60,330 nucleotides of DNA from NCBI RefSeq assembly GCF_900188425.1, contig NZ_FZON01000025.1:1-60330 (forward strand), in the 5' to 3' direction. Below the pieces are notes generated by a model that was not told the DNA's origin, did no database searches, and saw nothing but the letters and a program-made list of their open reading frames with translations. The stretch comes from Antarctobacter heliothermus (GTDB taxonomy: Bacteria > Pseudomonadota > Alphaproteobacteria > Rhodobacterales > Rhodobacteraceae). The translations under genes and the position numbers were made by a program. Of the stretch, positions 23,515-32,838 are shown in pieces. Every line of letters starts with the position of its first letter. The first letter of the stretch is position 1.

Positions 23515-24948
23515 ATGAAAATTGACAGATTCCTTAAGGCGGCCCTTTTGGGCCTGTCGTTGACGGCTGCGCCGTTTGCGGCAAAGGTGCAGGCGGACAC
23601 GCTGCGCATCCTGCGCAACGGCTCTCAGCCGGTGTTGAATGTTCCGATGAACCGGGCGCTGGTCGTCGAAAGCGACCTTCCCTTTGCGGAGCTTTCCATC
23701 GCCAACCCCGCCATCGCCGATATTTCGTCACTCAACGACCGAAACATCTATGTTCTGGGCAAATCGCCGGGGACAACGACGCTGACCATTCTGGATGCGG
23801 CGGGTGAGTTGATCACCAACGTCGATATCCGGGTGTCGCCGGATGTGTCCGAGTTCAAGGAACGTCTGCGGCAGATCCTGCCGCAGGAAAAGATCGAAGT
23901 GCGCACAGCAAACGACGGCATTGTCCTGTCAGGTACCGTCACCTCGACTGGACGGATGCAGCGCGCGCTGGACCTAGCGGAACGCTATGCCCCTGATCGG
24001 GTATCGAACCTGATGTCGGTGGGTGGCGTTCAGCAGGTCATGCTGAAGGTCCGCTTTGCCGAAATGGAACGCACGGCGGCCAAGATGCTGCGTACATCGC
24101 TGGCCACTGGTGGGTCGGTGCTGAACGGCGATCTTGGGTTGGAATTGGGCACCGGAAACGCGGCCTCGCTGGCCGATGTGGACGCGGTGGCCAACAAACT
24201 GGCGCCCAAGGCGGTAGACGTTGAAGGTGCGGTACTCTTTGGGTTCAACGCTGGCGGGCTCGAAGTGGGCATCATGCTGGAATCGCTGGAACGCAAAGGC
24301 GTTGTCCGCACACTGGCTGAACCGAACCTGACCGCCCTCTCGGGCCAAGAGGCGAAGTTCCTTGCAGGCGGCGAATACCCGATCCCGGTCAGCCAACAGA
24401 ACAACACGATCACCATCGAATACAAACCCTTCGGTGTTGAGCTGAACTTTATTCCCAGGGTGATCGACGGCGATCTGATCAACCTCGAGCTCGAGGCGGC
24501 AGTCTCGTCCATCGACACCGGCAACGCCATCGTTCTGTCGGACATTTCCGTCAACGCCTTCAAGCGGCGCGAGACCTCGACCACGGTGGAACTGCGCGAC
24601 GGCGAAAGTTTTGCCATCGCCGGTCTGCTGATGGATGATTTCACCGACTCCAATTCCCAGCTGCCGTGGCTGGGCGATGTGCCGGTTCTGGGGGCGCTGT
24701 TCCGCAGCGCCGAGTTTGAGCGTGCGCAATCCGAATTGGTGATCATCGTGACACCGCATCTGGTGACTCCGACAAGGGGCGAATACTTTGCCCTGCCCAC
24801 CGACCGCGTTGTCCCACCGACCGAACGTGACCTTTTCCTGCGCGGCAAGGTGGCTGGCAAACCCGGCGGCAACGTGCCGAAAACTGGCGCTGCGGGCGAA
24901 GTGGCCAAGCAGGATTTCACCGGGTCTTACGGATATGTGATGGACTGA
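23515..24948 (+). CDS. cpaC: Tad pilus outer membrane secretin CpaC/RcpA
   Basis: Forms the outer membrane pore through which the Flp pilus passes. The 477-residue protein has a signal peptide (about 1-29, cut near VQA-DT). An N-terminal BON/N1-type region follows (about 70-170), with VGGVQQVMLKVRFAEMER leading into the secretin core. The core carries ALSGQEAKFLAGGEYPIPV and the C-terminal VPVLGALFRS, both typical. The ATG at 23515 has GGCAGG before it. The gene overlaps the next start codon by one base, coupling it to the OmpA-like lipoprotein. Confidence 0.95.
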   Translation: MKIDRFLKAALLGLSLTAAPFAAKVQADTLRILRNGSQPVLNVPMNRALVVESDLPFAELSIANPAIADISSLNDRNIYVLGKSPGTTTLTILDAAGELITNVDIRVSPDVSEFKERLRQILPQEKIEVRTANDGIVLSGTVTSTGRMQRALDLAERYAPDRVSNLMSVGGVQQVMLKVRFAEMERTAAKMLRTSLATGGSVLNGDLGLELGTGNAASLADVDAVANKLAPKAVDVEGAVLFGFNAGGLEVGIMLESLERKGVVRTLAEPNLTALSGQEAKFLAGGEYPIPVSQQNNTITIEYKPFGVELNFIPRVIDGDLINLELEAAVSSIDTGNAIVLSDISVNAFKRRETSTTVELRDGESFAIAGLLMDDFTDSNSQLPWLGDVPVLGALFRSAEFERAQSELVIIVTPHLVTPTRGEYFALPTDRVVPPTERDLFLRGKVAGKPGGNVPKTGAAGEVAKQDFTGSYGYVMD

Positions 24949-24962
24949 TGCAGAGGCGCAAA

Positions 24963-25619
24963 ATGACCAGGTTTCCGATAACCGCCGCCCTGGCAATGGG
25001 CCTTGTGATCTCTGGATGCACTCAGACACCGGACGGGTTTGACCGTCAGGCGGGCGCGCTGATCGACACGGGCCATTTTGGCAACGCGACGATGAACAAC
25101 CATCAGCTGATGACCGGCGAAAAACAGATCATCTACGATCTGTCGCAACGGTTTGCCTCTGAGGTGATGACAACGGTCAACTTTGCCTTCAACAGCGCCG
25201 AGCTTGACCACGGCGCTCGCGACACCCTGCGCGAACAGGCGCAGTGGATTCGCCAATTCCCCGAGATTCGCTTTCGCGTCTATGGCCACACCGACAAGGT
25301 TGGCGGCGATGCGTTCAACAAGCGGCTGGGCCTGCGCCGGGCGCACGCGGTTGTGAACTATCTTTCCAGCCAGGGCATCAGCAAGTCGCGGCTGGAGGCG
25401 GTTGTGTCCTACGGCGAAACCCAGCCCCTGATCGTGACCGAAGGCCGCGAGCGTCGCAACCGGCGCACCGTGACAGAGGTTTCGGGCTTTGTTGCGCGTC
25501 ACCCGACAGTAATGGACGGCAAATATGCCGAAGTCATCTACCGCGAATATATCCGCAGCGCGGAACCTGTGACCGGGTTGACCGGCCTTCAGGGGCAGGA
25601 TCTGGCAGTAACCCAGTAA
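24963..25619 (+). CDS. OmpA-domain lipoprotein of the Tad locus
   Basis: A 218-residue predicted outer membrane lipoprotein. The lipobox LVISGC near residue 19 predicts acylation and the OmpA domain (about 75-180) contains NFAFNSAELD and GHTDKVGGDAFNKRLGLRRA, with the Asp and Arg that bind diaminopimelate in peptidoglycan. It sits where cpaD/RcpB stands in other Tad loci, so it may take over the job of anchoring or piloting the secretin. The ATG at 24963 follows AGAGG; an ATG at 24948 overlapping the cpaC stop is the alternative. A terminator follows. Confidence 0.85.
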   Translation: MTRFPITAALAMGLVISGCTQTPDGFDRQAGALIDTGHFGNATMNNHQLMTGEKQIIYDLSQRFASEVMTTVNFAFNSAELDHGARDTLREQAQWIRQFPEIRFRVYGHTDKVGGDAFNKRLGLRRAHAVVNYLSSQGISKSRLEAVVSYGETQPLIVTEGRERRNRRTVTEVSGFVARHPTVMDGKYAEVIYREYIRSAEPVTGLTGLQGQDLAVTQ

Positions 25620-25647
25620 TTCGGCCACACACCAGCGACACCGCGAC

Positions 25648-25670
25648 AAGGGGCCTTTGGGCCCCTTTTT
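25648..25670 (+). terminator. Terminator closing the pilin-secretin half of the Tad locus
   Basis: AAGGGGCC (25648-25655) and GGCCCCTT (25660-25667) pair around TTTG and run into TTTTT (25666-25670). This is a canonical rho-independent terminator. Confidence 0.9.
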
Positions 25671-26011
25671 GCTGTCAGGTCTGCAGTGCCCGATCTGTCC
25701 CCGGACCTGCCGTTTTTCGCACAGCCAGCCCCCAGGTCGGGGACGTTTTGCCCCTTGCCCGCAGCCGCGAAACTGAAAATTGTTGCCGGTTTTCGTTTGA
25801 CCGCCAGACCAGCACGATTGCGCCCCCGGACCCTGCTTCGGTCCCCGTTCACCGCACAATTTCGGTTTTTTGGCCCAAATGTTGCCTCGTTTGTGGGGGA
25901 ATGTCCCCTTGGAGAACCAGTGCGTGCCGCGACCCGAGTCGCGCACCGCGGGACCGGGGGACACCACGACACCACGTCCATCCGATCCGGCAAACCTAGA
26001 GGACGACAGGC
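25671..26011. other. Intergenic region upstream of cpaE
   Basis: About 340 bp with no gene-like frame. It should carry the promoter for the cpaE-to-prepilin-peptidase transcript. I see no clear boxes, repeats or strong hairpins in it. Confidence 0.35.
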
Positions 26012-27265
26012 ATGACGAACGCGACATCACAGCAAATGGAGCCAGCGCCGATCGTGGCCTGCACGATCAGCCGCGATGTCCAGAACTTCGACCTGCTCAT
26101 CGACGACATGGAAGCCCTGCTGGGAGAAGGCTGGGGCGACCTGGGCTTTGACGAGGCCGCCGCCTTTTTGCGCCAGCCGGATGCCCGGTCGCTGGAGTTT
26201 GTCGCCATGGCCATCGACGCCATTGACGAACCCGACCTGCCGATGCTGACCAGCGTGATCCGCGCGGCCAAGGAAAACGGCGTCAAGGTGATCCTGATCG
26301 CAGAGGACGTCACCCCTGCCTCACTGCACCATCTGTTGCGGGACGGGGCGGATGAATTTGTGCCCTACCCCCTGCCTGAGGGCGAACTTGCCGGTGCGCT
26401 GGAACGTCTGCGCAAACCCGCCCCTGCGGCTGTCGCTGCCGCACCTGCCGCTGGTGCCGGCTCTGAGGCGGTCAAGCTTTCAGGCGGCGGCGACGGTGTG
26501 CTGATCGGGGTACACGGATTGGCCGGCGGCGTCGGCGCCACCACGCTGGCGGTGAACCTGGCCTATGAGCTGGCCATCGGCGGCAAGGACAAACAGCCCA
26601 AGGTTTGCCTGATCGACCTCGGCCTGCAATTCGGATCGGTCGCCACCTATCTCGACCTGCCGCGCCGCGAGGCGGTCTTTGAAACCTTGTCGGACATCGA
26701 ATCGATGGACGGCGACGCCTTCGCTCAGGCGCTCGTCAGCTTCGAGGACAGGTTGCAGGTCTTTACCGCACCCACCGACATCCTGCCGCTGGACATCATC
26801 GGCCCCCCCGAAATCAAGAAACTTCTCAACATCACGCGGGAGCATTTCGACTATGTCATTGTCGACATGCCTTCGACGCTGGTGCAGTGGACCGAAACCG
26901 TCCTGACGGAATCGCAGCTGTATTTCGCCCTGATCGAACTCGACATGCGGTCGGCGCAAAACACGTTGCGCCTGAAACGCGCGCTGCAATCCGAAGACCT
27001 GCCGTTCGAAAAGATCCGGTTTGCGCTCAACCGCGCGCCGAAATTCACCGATCTTCAGGGCAAAAGCAGGGTCAAACGTCTGGCCGACAGTCTGGCCATC
27101 GCCCTGGATGTGCAACTGCCGGACGGTGGCCGCACCGTGATGCAGGCCTGCGACCACGGTATGCCGCTGGCCAACCATGCCGCCAAGAACCCGCTCCGCC
27201 GCGAGATCGTCAAGCTTGCACAACAGCTTAATGCCATCGGCGCCAGTGATGCCGAGGCCGCCTGA
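26012..27265 (+). CDS. cpaE: Tad pilus localisation ATPase-like protein CpaE/TadZ
   Basis: MinD/ParA-related protein that places the Tad machine at the cell pole. The 417-residue protein has an N-terminal receiver-like region (about 12-130), an Ala-rich linker (about 135-155) and a ParA-like domain. Its Walker A reads GLAGGVGATTLA (169-180): both the signature Lys and the catalytic Lys of KGGVGKTT are missing, which fits the atypical TadZ group. AGGACGACAGG precedes the ATG. cpaF follows 14 bp later. Confidence 0.93.
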   Translation: MTNATSQQMEPAPIVACTISRDVQNFDLLIDDMEALLGEGWGDLGFDEAAAFLRQPDARSLEFVAMAIDAIDEPDLPMLTSVIRAAKENGVKVILIAEDVTPASLHHLLRDGADEFVPYPLPEGELAGALERLRKPAPAAVAAAPAAGAGSEAVKLSGGGDGVLIGVHGLAGGVGATTLAVNLAYELAIGGKDKQPKVCLIDLGLQFGSVATYLDLPRREAVFETLSDIESMDGDAFAQALVSFEDRLQVFTAPTDILPLDIIGPPEIKKLLNITREHFDYVIVDMPSTLVQWTETVLTESQLYFALIELDMRSAQNTLRLKRALQSEDLPFEKIRFALNRAPKFTDLQGKSRVKRLADSLAIALDVQLPDGGRTVMQACDHGMPLANHAAKNPLRREIVKLAQQLNAIGASDAEAA

Positions 27266-27279
27266 ATACGAGGACCGTG

Positions 27280-28719
27280 ATGTTTTCGCGCTATAAAAAA
27301 CCTGCCGCGCCAGACGCGACACCTGTCAAGGCCGCGGCCCCTGCCCCGGCCCCGGCGGCCACAGCCGCCAAACCTACCGCGTCGCGACGCAAGGTGGTGC
27401 CCAGCACCGCCGCCCAGGCCGGGCCTGTCGACAAGGAGAAAAAGCGCAAGGAGCGGCTGGGCGAAATCAAGCTGGAGCTGCACCGCGCCCTGTTGGAAAA
27501 CCTCAACCTTGCCGCGCTGGACAAGGCATCAGAGGGTGATCTACGCGAAGAGATCAGTTCCATCGCGCAGGAAACGCTGCAAGACAAAGGCGTTGTGCTG
27601 AACCGTGATGAGCGGCGCGCCATGATGACCGACCTTTATGATGAGGTTAAGGGCCTTGGCCCGCTGGAACCGCTGCTCAAGGATGAGAATATCTCGGATA
27701 TTCTGGTCAATGGCCCGCACCAGATCTTTATCGAACAAAACGGCAAGCTGACCCTGTCGGATGTGACGTTCAAGGACGAACGCCACCTGATGCGAATCAT
27801 CGACAAGATTGTCTCTGCCGTCGGTCGCCGCGTCGATGAATCGAATCCCTATGTCGATGCGCGTCTCCAGGACGGATCGCGTTTCAACGCCATGGTCCCG
27901 CCTGTCGCCATCGACGGCTCTCTTGTCTCCATTCGTAAGTTCAAGAAGGACAAGTTGGGCATCGACGACCTGGTGAATTTCGGCGCTTTTACAGAGGAAA
28001 TGGCCGTCTACCTTCAGGCCGCTGTCGCCACGCGCCTGAACATCATCGTCTCGGGCGGTACAGGTTCGGGCAAAACCACCACGCTCAACGCGTTGTCATC
28101 GTTCATCGACGATGCCGAACGCATCCTGACCATCGAAGACACCGCCGAACTTCAGCTGCAACAGTCCCATGTGGGCCGGATGGAAAGCCGCCCGCCCAAC
28201 GTGGAGGGCAAAGGCGCTGTCACCCCGCGCGATTGCCTGAAGAACGCCCTGCGGATGCGTCCCGACCGGATCATTGTCGGCGAGACGCGCGGCGAGGAAG
28301 TCATCGACATGTTGCAGGCCATGAACACCGGCCACGACGGTTCCATGACCACGATCCACGCCAACAGCGCCCGCGACGGTGTCGCGCGTCTGGAAAACAT
28401 GATCGCCATGGCGGGCATCGAAATGCCGCTCAAGGCGATGCGCAGCCAGATCTCTTCGGCTGTGAACCTGATCGTGCAAGCCAGCCGCCTTCAGGACGGC
28501 TCACGCCGGATGACTTCTATCACCGAGATCACCGGCATGGAGGGCGACGTGATTTCCATGCAGGAACTGTTCCGCTTTCAGCGCGTCGGCCTGACCCCGG
28601 ACAACAAGATCCTGGGCCATTTCACCGCCACCGGCGTGCGCAGCGCCTATGCGGAACGCTTCCGCATGTGGGGCTATGATGTTCCGGCCTCGATCTACGA
28701 ACCCTTCAGACCGGAGTAA
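27280..28719 (+). CDS. cpaF: Tad pilus assembly ATPase CpaF/TadA
   Basis: Hexameric secretion ATPase that powers Flp pilus extension, and in this family also retraction. The 479-residue protein has an Ala/Pro-rich N-terminal extension (about 8-50) and an all-alpha region (60-130). The catalytic core follows, with Walker [10 protein letters not shown] (259-267), an Asp box starting [10 protein letters not shown], Walker B in [14 protein letters not shown] and the His box [11 protein letters not shown]. The ATG at 27280 follows GAGGA; a GTG sits one codon upstream. It is followed six bases later by tadB. Confidence 0.96.
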   Translation: MFSRYKKPAAPDATPVKAAAPAPAPAATAAKPTASRRKVVPSTAAQAGPVDKEKKRKERLGEIKLELHRALLENLNLAALDKASEGDLREEISSIAQETLQDKGVVLNRDERRAMMTDLYDEVKGLGPLEPLLKDENISDILVNGPHQIFIEQNGKLTLSDVTFKDERHLMRIIDKIVSAVGRRVDESNPYVDARLQDGSRFNAMVPPVAIDGSLVSIRKFKKDKLGIDDLVNFGAFTEEMAVYLQAAVATRLNIIVSGGTGSGKTTTLNALSSFIDDAERILTIEDTAELQLQQSHVGRMESRPPNVEGKGAVTPRDCLKNALRMRPDRIIVGETRGEEVIDMLQAMNTGHDGSMTTIHANSARDGVARLENMIAMAGIEMPLKAMRSQISSAVNLIVQASRLQDGSRRMTSITEITGMEGDVISMQELFRFQRVGLTPDNKILGHFTATGVRSAYAERFRMWGYDVPASIYEPFRPE

Positions 28720-28724
28720 GGCAG

Positions 28725-29690
28725 ATGCTCAGCGCAGAACCGATCATTTACGGAGGGATCTTTCTAGGGGTCCTGATCCTGGTCAACGGCGTCTATCTTG
28801 TCGCCTTCGGCAAGTCGATCAGCCTGACCAGCCGGGTCAACCGCCGCCTTGAGATGCTCGACAAGGGCGAACGCCGAGAGGACGTTCTGGCCAAGCTCCG
28901 CAAGGAGATGGACCAGCACATGCAAAGCCGCTCGCTGCCCATCTATTCGATGCTGGCAAGCCAGGCTCAAAAAGCGGCGCTCGCCTTTACGCCACAACAG
29001 TTGATCATGGTGATGGCGGCGGCCTCGGTCTTTGCCTTTGTCGGTCTGAGCGTCGGCACAGAGGCCGGCGTGGCCGTGCGCGCGGTCATGTCCGTTTTCA
29101 TGGGCGTGGGTGGCGTCTATTTCTGGGTCAACCACCGCGCCAAGAAACGCCTTGGCATGATCGAGGAACAGCTGCCCGACGCAGTGGAACTGATGGTCCG
29201 CAGCTTGCGCGTCGGCCATCCGTTTTCCTCGGCCATTTCCATCGTCGCCAAGGAACTCAAAGACCCGCTAGCCACCGAATTTGGCATCATCGCGGACGAA
29301 TCGACCTATGGCCGCGACGTGGGCGAGGCGCTCAAACACATGGCCGAACGGTTGGACATGCAGGATCTGCGCTTTCTGGCCGTCGCCGTGGCGATCCAGC
29401 AGCAGGCGGGCGGCAACCTTGCCGAAATCCTCGAAGGCCTGTCCAAGGTGATCCGCGCGCGGTTCCGCCTGTTCCGCCGGGTCAAGGCCATCACCGCCGA
29501 GGCGCAATGGTCGGGCAAGTTCCTGTCGGGCTTTCCCATCGGGGCGTTGATCTTCATCCAGGTCGCCAAACCGGACTACTACGACGAGGTTCTGGACCAC
29601 CCCTGGTTCATTCCCGCCTGCTTTATCGTGGGTATCATGCTGGTCGCCAACATGCTTGTCATGCGCTGGCTGGTGAACATCAAGGTCTGA
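28725..29690 (+). CDS. tadB: Tad pilus inner membrane platform protein TadB
   Basis: One of two GspF-family membrane proteins that form the pilus platform with TadC. The 321-residue protein has membrane helices near residues 5-25, 90-130 (two), and 265-320 (two), with a cytoplasmic GspF domain around 150-270. ELMVRSLRVGHPFSSAI and AVAIQQQAGGNLAEILEGLS are the family signature. GGAG before the ATG is good. The stop is followed 12 bp later by tadC. Confidence 0.94.
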   Translation: MLSAEPIIYGGIFLGVLILVNGVYLVAFGKSISLTSRVNRRLEMLDKGERREDVLAKLRKEMDQHMQSRSLPIYSMLASQAQKAALAFTPQQLIMVMAAASVFAFVGLSVGTEAGVAVRAVMSVFMGVGGVYFWVNHRAKKRLGMIEEQLPDAVELMVRSLRVGHPFSSAISIVAKELKDPLATEFGIIADESTYGRDVGEALKHMAERLDMQDLRFLAVAVAIQQQAGGNLAEILEGLSKVIRARFRLFRRVKAITAEAQWSGKFLSGFPIGALIFIQVAKPDYYDEVLDHPWFIPACFIVGIMLVANMLVMRWLVNIKV

Positions 29691-29702
29691 GGAACGCTGC
29701 CA

Positions 29703-30680
29703 ATGTTCGATAGTCTCAATACTGCGATCACCGATCTGCTGGGCCCGGCCGGGCCGCTGATCGTCGTCGCCGGGCTGGCCGCGCTGCTGATCGTCGCCAC
29801 CATCCCGATTTTCCTCAATTCCAAGCCCGATCCGCTGGACAAGCTGAAGGAAAGCGGTCAGCGGCGGATGGATGCAGAAACGCGCGCTGTCCTGCGCGAG
29901 AAAAGCAAGAACGACAAACTCAACAAATATGCCCAATTCCTGGAACCGCAGGACGCCAAGGAACTGTCCGAGATCCGCACAAAGCTGATGCAGGCGGGGT
30001 ATCGGTCCAAGGACGCGGTGCAGATCTACTACTTTGCGCAATTCGCGCTGGGGATCGCCCTGCTCTGTGCTGGGGTCTTCTACTACCTGATGTTCGTCGA
30101 TCCCGAAACGGCGACCATGCAGAACAAGATCATGTATATCCTCGGCCCCGGCGGCCTTGGGTATATGGGTCCGAAATACTGGGTCAACAAACGGGTCGGC
30201 AAACGTCAGGAACAGATCCAGCAGGGGTTTCCCGACAGTCTCGACATGATGCTGGTCTGCGTCGAGGCCGGGCAGTCGATGGATCAATCCATCGTGCGCG
30301 TGGCCAAGGAACTGCGGACCTCGTTTCCCGATCTCGCCGACGAATACGAGATCATCAGTCACGAAATGAAGGCGGGTAAGGACAGGAACCAGGTTCTCAA
30401 CGACATGTCCGATCGCTGTGGCCTGCCCGACATTTCGTCCTTTGTGACCGTGTTGAACCAGGCGACCTCCTTCGGCACCTCGATTTCCGACGCCTTGCGC
30501 GTCTACTCGGATGAAATGCGTGACAAAAGAGTCATGCGTGCCGAAGAAGCGGCCAACAAACTGCCGACAAAGATGACGCTGGTCACTATGATGCTGACAG
30601 TGCCGCCGCTGTTGATCATCCTCGTGGGCCCGTCCGCGGTTGGCATCACGCAAATGGGTTCGCTTGCTGTGGGTCAATGA
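29703..30680 (+). CDS. tadC: Tad pilus inner membrane platform protein TadC
   Basis: Partner of TadB, 325 residues, with the same GspF fold. It has membrane segments near 14-36, 108-150 and 290-322. The GspF signature occurs as DSLDMMLVCVEAGQSMDQSI and later FVTVLNQATSFGTSISDALR. TGAGGA precedes the ATG. The gene's end is followed within five bases by the start of a TPR lipoprotein gene, so the block is one transcript. Confidence 0.94.
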   Translation: MFDSLNTAITDLLGPAGPLIVVAGLAALLIVATIPIFLNSKPDPLDKLKESGQRRMDAETRAVLREKSKNDKLNKYAQFLEPQDAKELSEIRTKLMQAGYRSKDAVQIYYFAQFALGIALLCAGVFYYLMFVDPETATMQNKIMYILGPGGLGYMGPKYWVNKRVGKRQEQIQQGFPDSLDMMLVCVEAGQSMDQSIVRVAKELRTSFPDLADEYEIISHEMKAGKDRNQVLNDMSDRCGLPDISSFVTVLNQATSFGTSISDALRVYSDEMRDKRVMRAEEAANKLPTKMTLVTMMLTVPPLLIILVGPSAVGITQMGSLAVGQ

Positions 30681-30684
30681 CCGA

Positions 30685-31257
30685 ATGAAACAGGCTCTTT
30701 GGGCCATACTGATCCTGACTCATCTGGCCGCCTGCACCGCAGGCGGCCCTTCTGCGGTTGGGCCTGACCCGGACGCCTCGCCCTATGCGCCGGGTCTTGA
30801 TCCGGGCGGCGATGCGGTCGACGGGCTGACCGTCGGCCATCGGCTGATGGCGGCGGGGCAATACGAACTGGCGCTGGAGGCGTTTACGCGCGCCGCGGCG
30901 GATCAGGGTCTCAACGGCGAGGTTCTGATGGCGCTGGGGTCCGCGAACCTCGGGCTGGGGCGGTTGCACCAGTCCGAACCGCTGCTGCGCCGCGCCGTCA
31001 AGGCCGAACCGGAATGGGCAGAGGCGTGGAACAATCTGGGCATCGTGCTGATCGAAAAGGGCGAGACGGCAGAGGCGTCAGAGGTCTTTCGCCGCGCCTA
31101 TGCGCTGGACAATGGCCAAAGTGACTCAATTCGCGACAATCTGCGCTTGGCGCTCGCAAAAATGGAAAATTCCGTTTATGGTCCGGAGTTAGAGCAAGAA
31201 TACAAGATCGTTCGCCGCGGGCACGGAGATTATCTCATCCGCCACACCGGCAGCTGA
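30685..31257 (+). CDS. tadD: TPR lipoprotein, TadD type
   Basis: A 190-residue pilotin-like protein. The N-terminus KQALWAILILTHLAAC carries a lipobox at about residues 14-17, so it is probably anchored by lipid. Two to three tetratricopeptide repeats follow (about 55-155; GQYELALEAFTRAA, then LGLGRLHQSEPLLRRAV and PEWAEAWNNLGIVL). TadD proteins help the secretin reach the outer membrane. The ATG at 30685 lies four bases after the tadC stop with a weak ribosome site, suggesting coupling. Confidence 0.85.
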   Translation: MKQALWAILILTHLAACTAGGPSAVGPDPDASPYAPGLDPGGDAVDGLTVGHRLMAAGQYELALEAFTRAAADQGLNGEVLMALGSANLGLGRLHQSEPLLRRAVKAEPEWAEAWNNLGIVLIEKGETAEASEVFRRAYALDNGQSDSIRDNLRLALAKMENSVYGPELEQEYKIVRRGHGDYLIRHTGS

Positions 31258-31343
31258 CGATCACCCGCCCTGTAACATCAGGGCACAAAAACAACCGCCA
31301 AAAAGGCGGGACAGAGGCAGAGCAGCACAAGGACGCAGGCAAC

Positions 31344-32195
31344 ATGCGCCATCCCATACTCGTTTCTATTTGCGCGGCCGGCGTGGTCGCGCTTTCGGCC
31401 TGTGAAAAAGGCATCGACAGCGCCGAGATGGACCGCAAGTTCCAGGGCGTGAACGTCGTCGACGAAAGCGATCTGAACGAGGTCATGCTGACCGTGGGCG
31501 ACCCGAATGAGGCCGTCGCCTATTTCCAGCGCACCGCATCGGAAAACCCCGACCGGATCGACGTCTTGCGCGGGCTGTCCATCTCACTGGTGCGGGCAAA
31601 ACGCATCCCAGAGGCCAAGGTGGCCTGGGCCAAAGTGGTCGACCACGCCGACAGCAACGACGGTGACAAGGTGCAACTGGCGGACACGTTGATCCGCGCG
31701 GGCGACTGGGATCAGGCCGAAAAGGTGCTGGACGCCATCCCGCCAACCTTTGAAACCTTCAAACGCTACCGGCTGGAGGCGATGATCGCCGACGGCAACG
31801 AAGAGTGGAAAAAGGCCGACAGTTTCTATGAGGTGGCGGTTGGCCTGACGACCAAACCCGCCTCTGTCCTGAACAACTGGGGCTATTCCAAACTGGCGCG
31901 CGGTGACCTGCCCGCCGCCGAAAAGCTGTTTGTCGAGGCGATCCGCCACGATGAAAAGCTGTTCACCGCCAAGAACAACCTGGTGATGGCGCGCGGCGCG
32001 CAGGGCAAATACGAACTGCCCGTGATCCCGATGACTCAGGTGGAACGCGCCGAACTGCTGCACACCCTTGGTCTGGCGGCCATCAAAAGCGGCGACGTCA
32101 AGACCGGCAAGGCGCTGCTGCGCGAGGCACTGGAAACCCATCCGCAGCACTTTGACGCCGCCGCCCGCGCGCTGGCCGCCCTCGAAGAGGTCTGA
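31344..32195 (+). CDS. Second TPR lipoprotein of the Tad locus
   Basis: A 283-residue protein with signal peptide and lipobox (VVALSAC near residue 20), followed by TPR units (about 55-120, 150-215 and 225-275). Typical repeat text is VLNNWGYSKLARGDLPAAEK. It is about 90 bp downstream of tadD and 3 bp upstream of the prepilin peptidase gene. A tadD duplicate, or a separate assembly factor of the outer membrane side, are both possible. Rhodobacterial Tad loci often have such a pair. Confidence 0.82.
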   Translation: MRHPILVSICAAGVVALSACEKGIDSAEMDRKFQGVNVVDESDLNEVMLTVGDPNEAVAYFQRTASENPDRIDVLRGLSISLVRAKRIPEAKVAWAKVVDHADSNDGDKVQLADTLIRAGDWDQAEKVLDAIPPTFETFKRYRLEAMIADGNEEWKKADSFYEVAVGLTTKPASVLNNWGYSKLARGDLPAAEKLFVEAIRHDEKLFTAKNNLVMARGAQGKYELPVIPMTQVERAELLHTLGLAAIKSGDVKTGKALLREALETHPQHFDAAARALAALEEV

Positions 32196-32198
32196 CCC

Positions 32199-32705
32199 GT
32201 GTCCCAGAGCGTTCTTGCGGCGGCGTGGTTCCTGCCCTTCGCGCTGCCGATCTGCATCTATATTTGCTACACCGACATGAAGGGTATGCGCATCCCCAAC
32301 CATGCGGTTGTGGCGCTGTTTATCGTTTATCTGTTTGTTGGTGTGATCGCGCTGCCGCTGGAGGCCTACCTGTGGCGCTACCTGCACCTGGTGGTCGTTC
32401 TGGTGGCGGGAATTGCGCTGAACGCCGGCGGGGCCATGGGCGCGGGCGACGCCAAATTCGCCGCCGCCGCCGCGCCCTTTATCCACCTTGCCGATCTGCG
32501 CTTTCTCATGGCGCTATTCGCGGCCAATCTGTTGGCGGCCTTCGTGGCGCACCGGCTGGCCAAGAGATCCCCCCTGCGACAGCTGGCCCCGGACTGGCAC
32601 AGCTGGGAGGCAGGCTCCAAATTCCCGATGGGTCTGGCCCTGGGTGGAACGCTGGCGATCTACCTCGGACTGGGTCTGTTCTACGGTCAGCCCGCAATCC
32701 CCTGA
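32199..32705 (+). CDS. cpaA: Prepilin peptidase TadV/CpaA
   Basis: Aspartic membrane protease that removes the short leader of Flp prepilins at the inner membrane. The 168-residue size fits the compact A24 family without a methyltransferase domain. The two catalytic Asp are visible: Asp26 in YTDMKGMRIPN and Asp84 in GAGDAKF. Five to six membrane helices are expected. The start codon is GTG, three bases after the preceding gene. Its likely substrates are the two pilins at 21.8-22.3 kb. Confidence 0.93.
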   Translation: MSQSVLAAAWFLPFALPICIYICYTDMKGMRIPNHAVVALFIVYLFVGVIALPLEAYLWRYLHLVVVLVAGIALNAGGAMGAGDAKFAAAAAPFIHLADLRFLMALFAANLLAAFVAHRLAKRSPLRQLAPDWHSWEAGSKFPMGLALGGTLAIYLGLGLFYGQPAIP

Positions 32706-32711
32706 CCCCCA

Positions 32712-32737
32712 GCCAAGGCCGCACCGCGCGCCTTGGC
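32712..32737 (+). terminator. Hairpin after the prepilin peptidase gene
   Basis: GCCAAGGC (32712-32719) and GCCTTGGC (32730-32737) pair around a ten-base loop. No T-tract follows, so the terminator call is tentative. Confidence 0.45.
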
Positions 32738-32838
32738 CACCCGCAGGGCCATCGGTCCGCGTGTTTCCTCACCTCTGCCCCCCTGCCGCCACAATCCGGC
32801 GGCAGTGTTGATGCAACGCAGTTGAGGGCAGATCCGAC

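Noticed and set aside
24030-25029. Two long minus-strand frames opposite cpaC
   Set aside because: Shadow of the secretin reading frame; no start signal, no motif.
29268-30707. 479-codon minus-strand frame opposite tadB and tadC
   Set aside because: Mirror of two strongly supported pilus genes in a high-G+C genome; no family resemblance.
31296-31310. CCGCC-AAAAA-GGCGG hairpin before the second TPR gene
   Set aside because: Only five pairs and no T-tract; too weak to call as a terminator.
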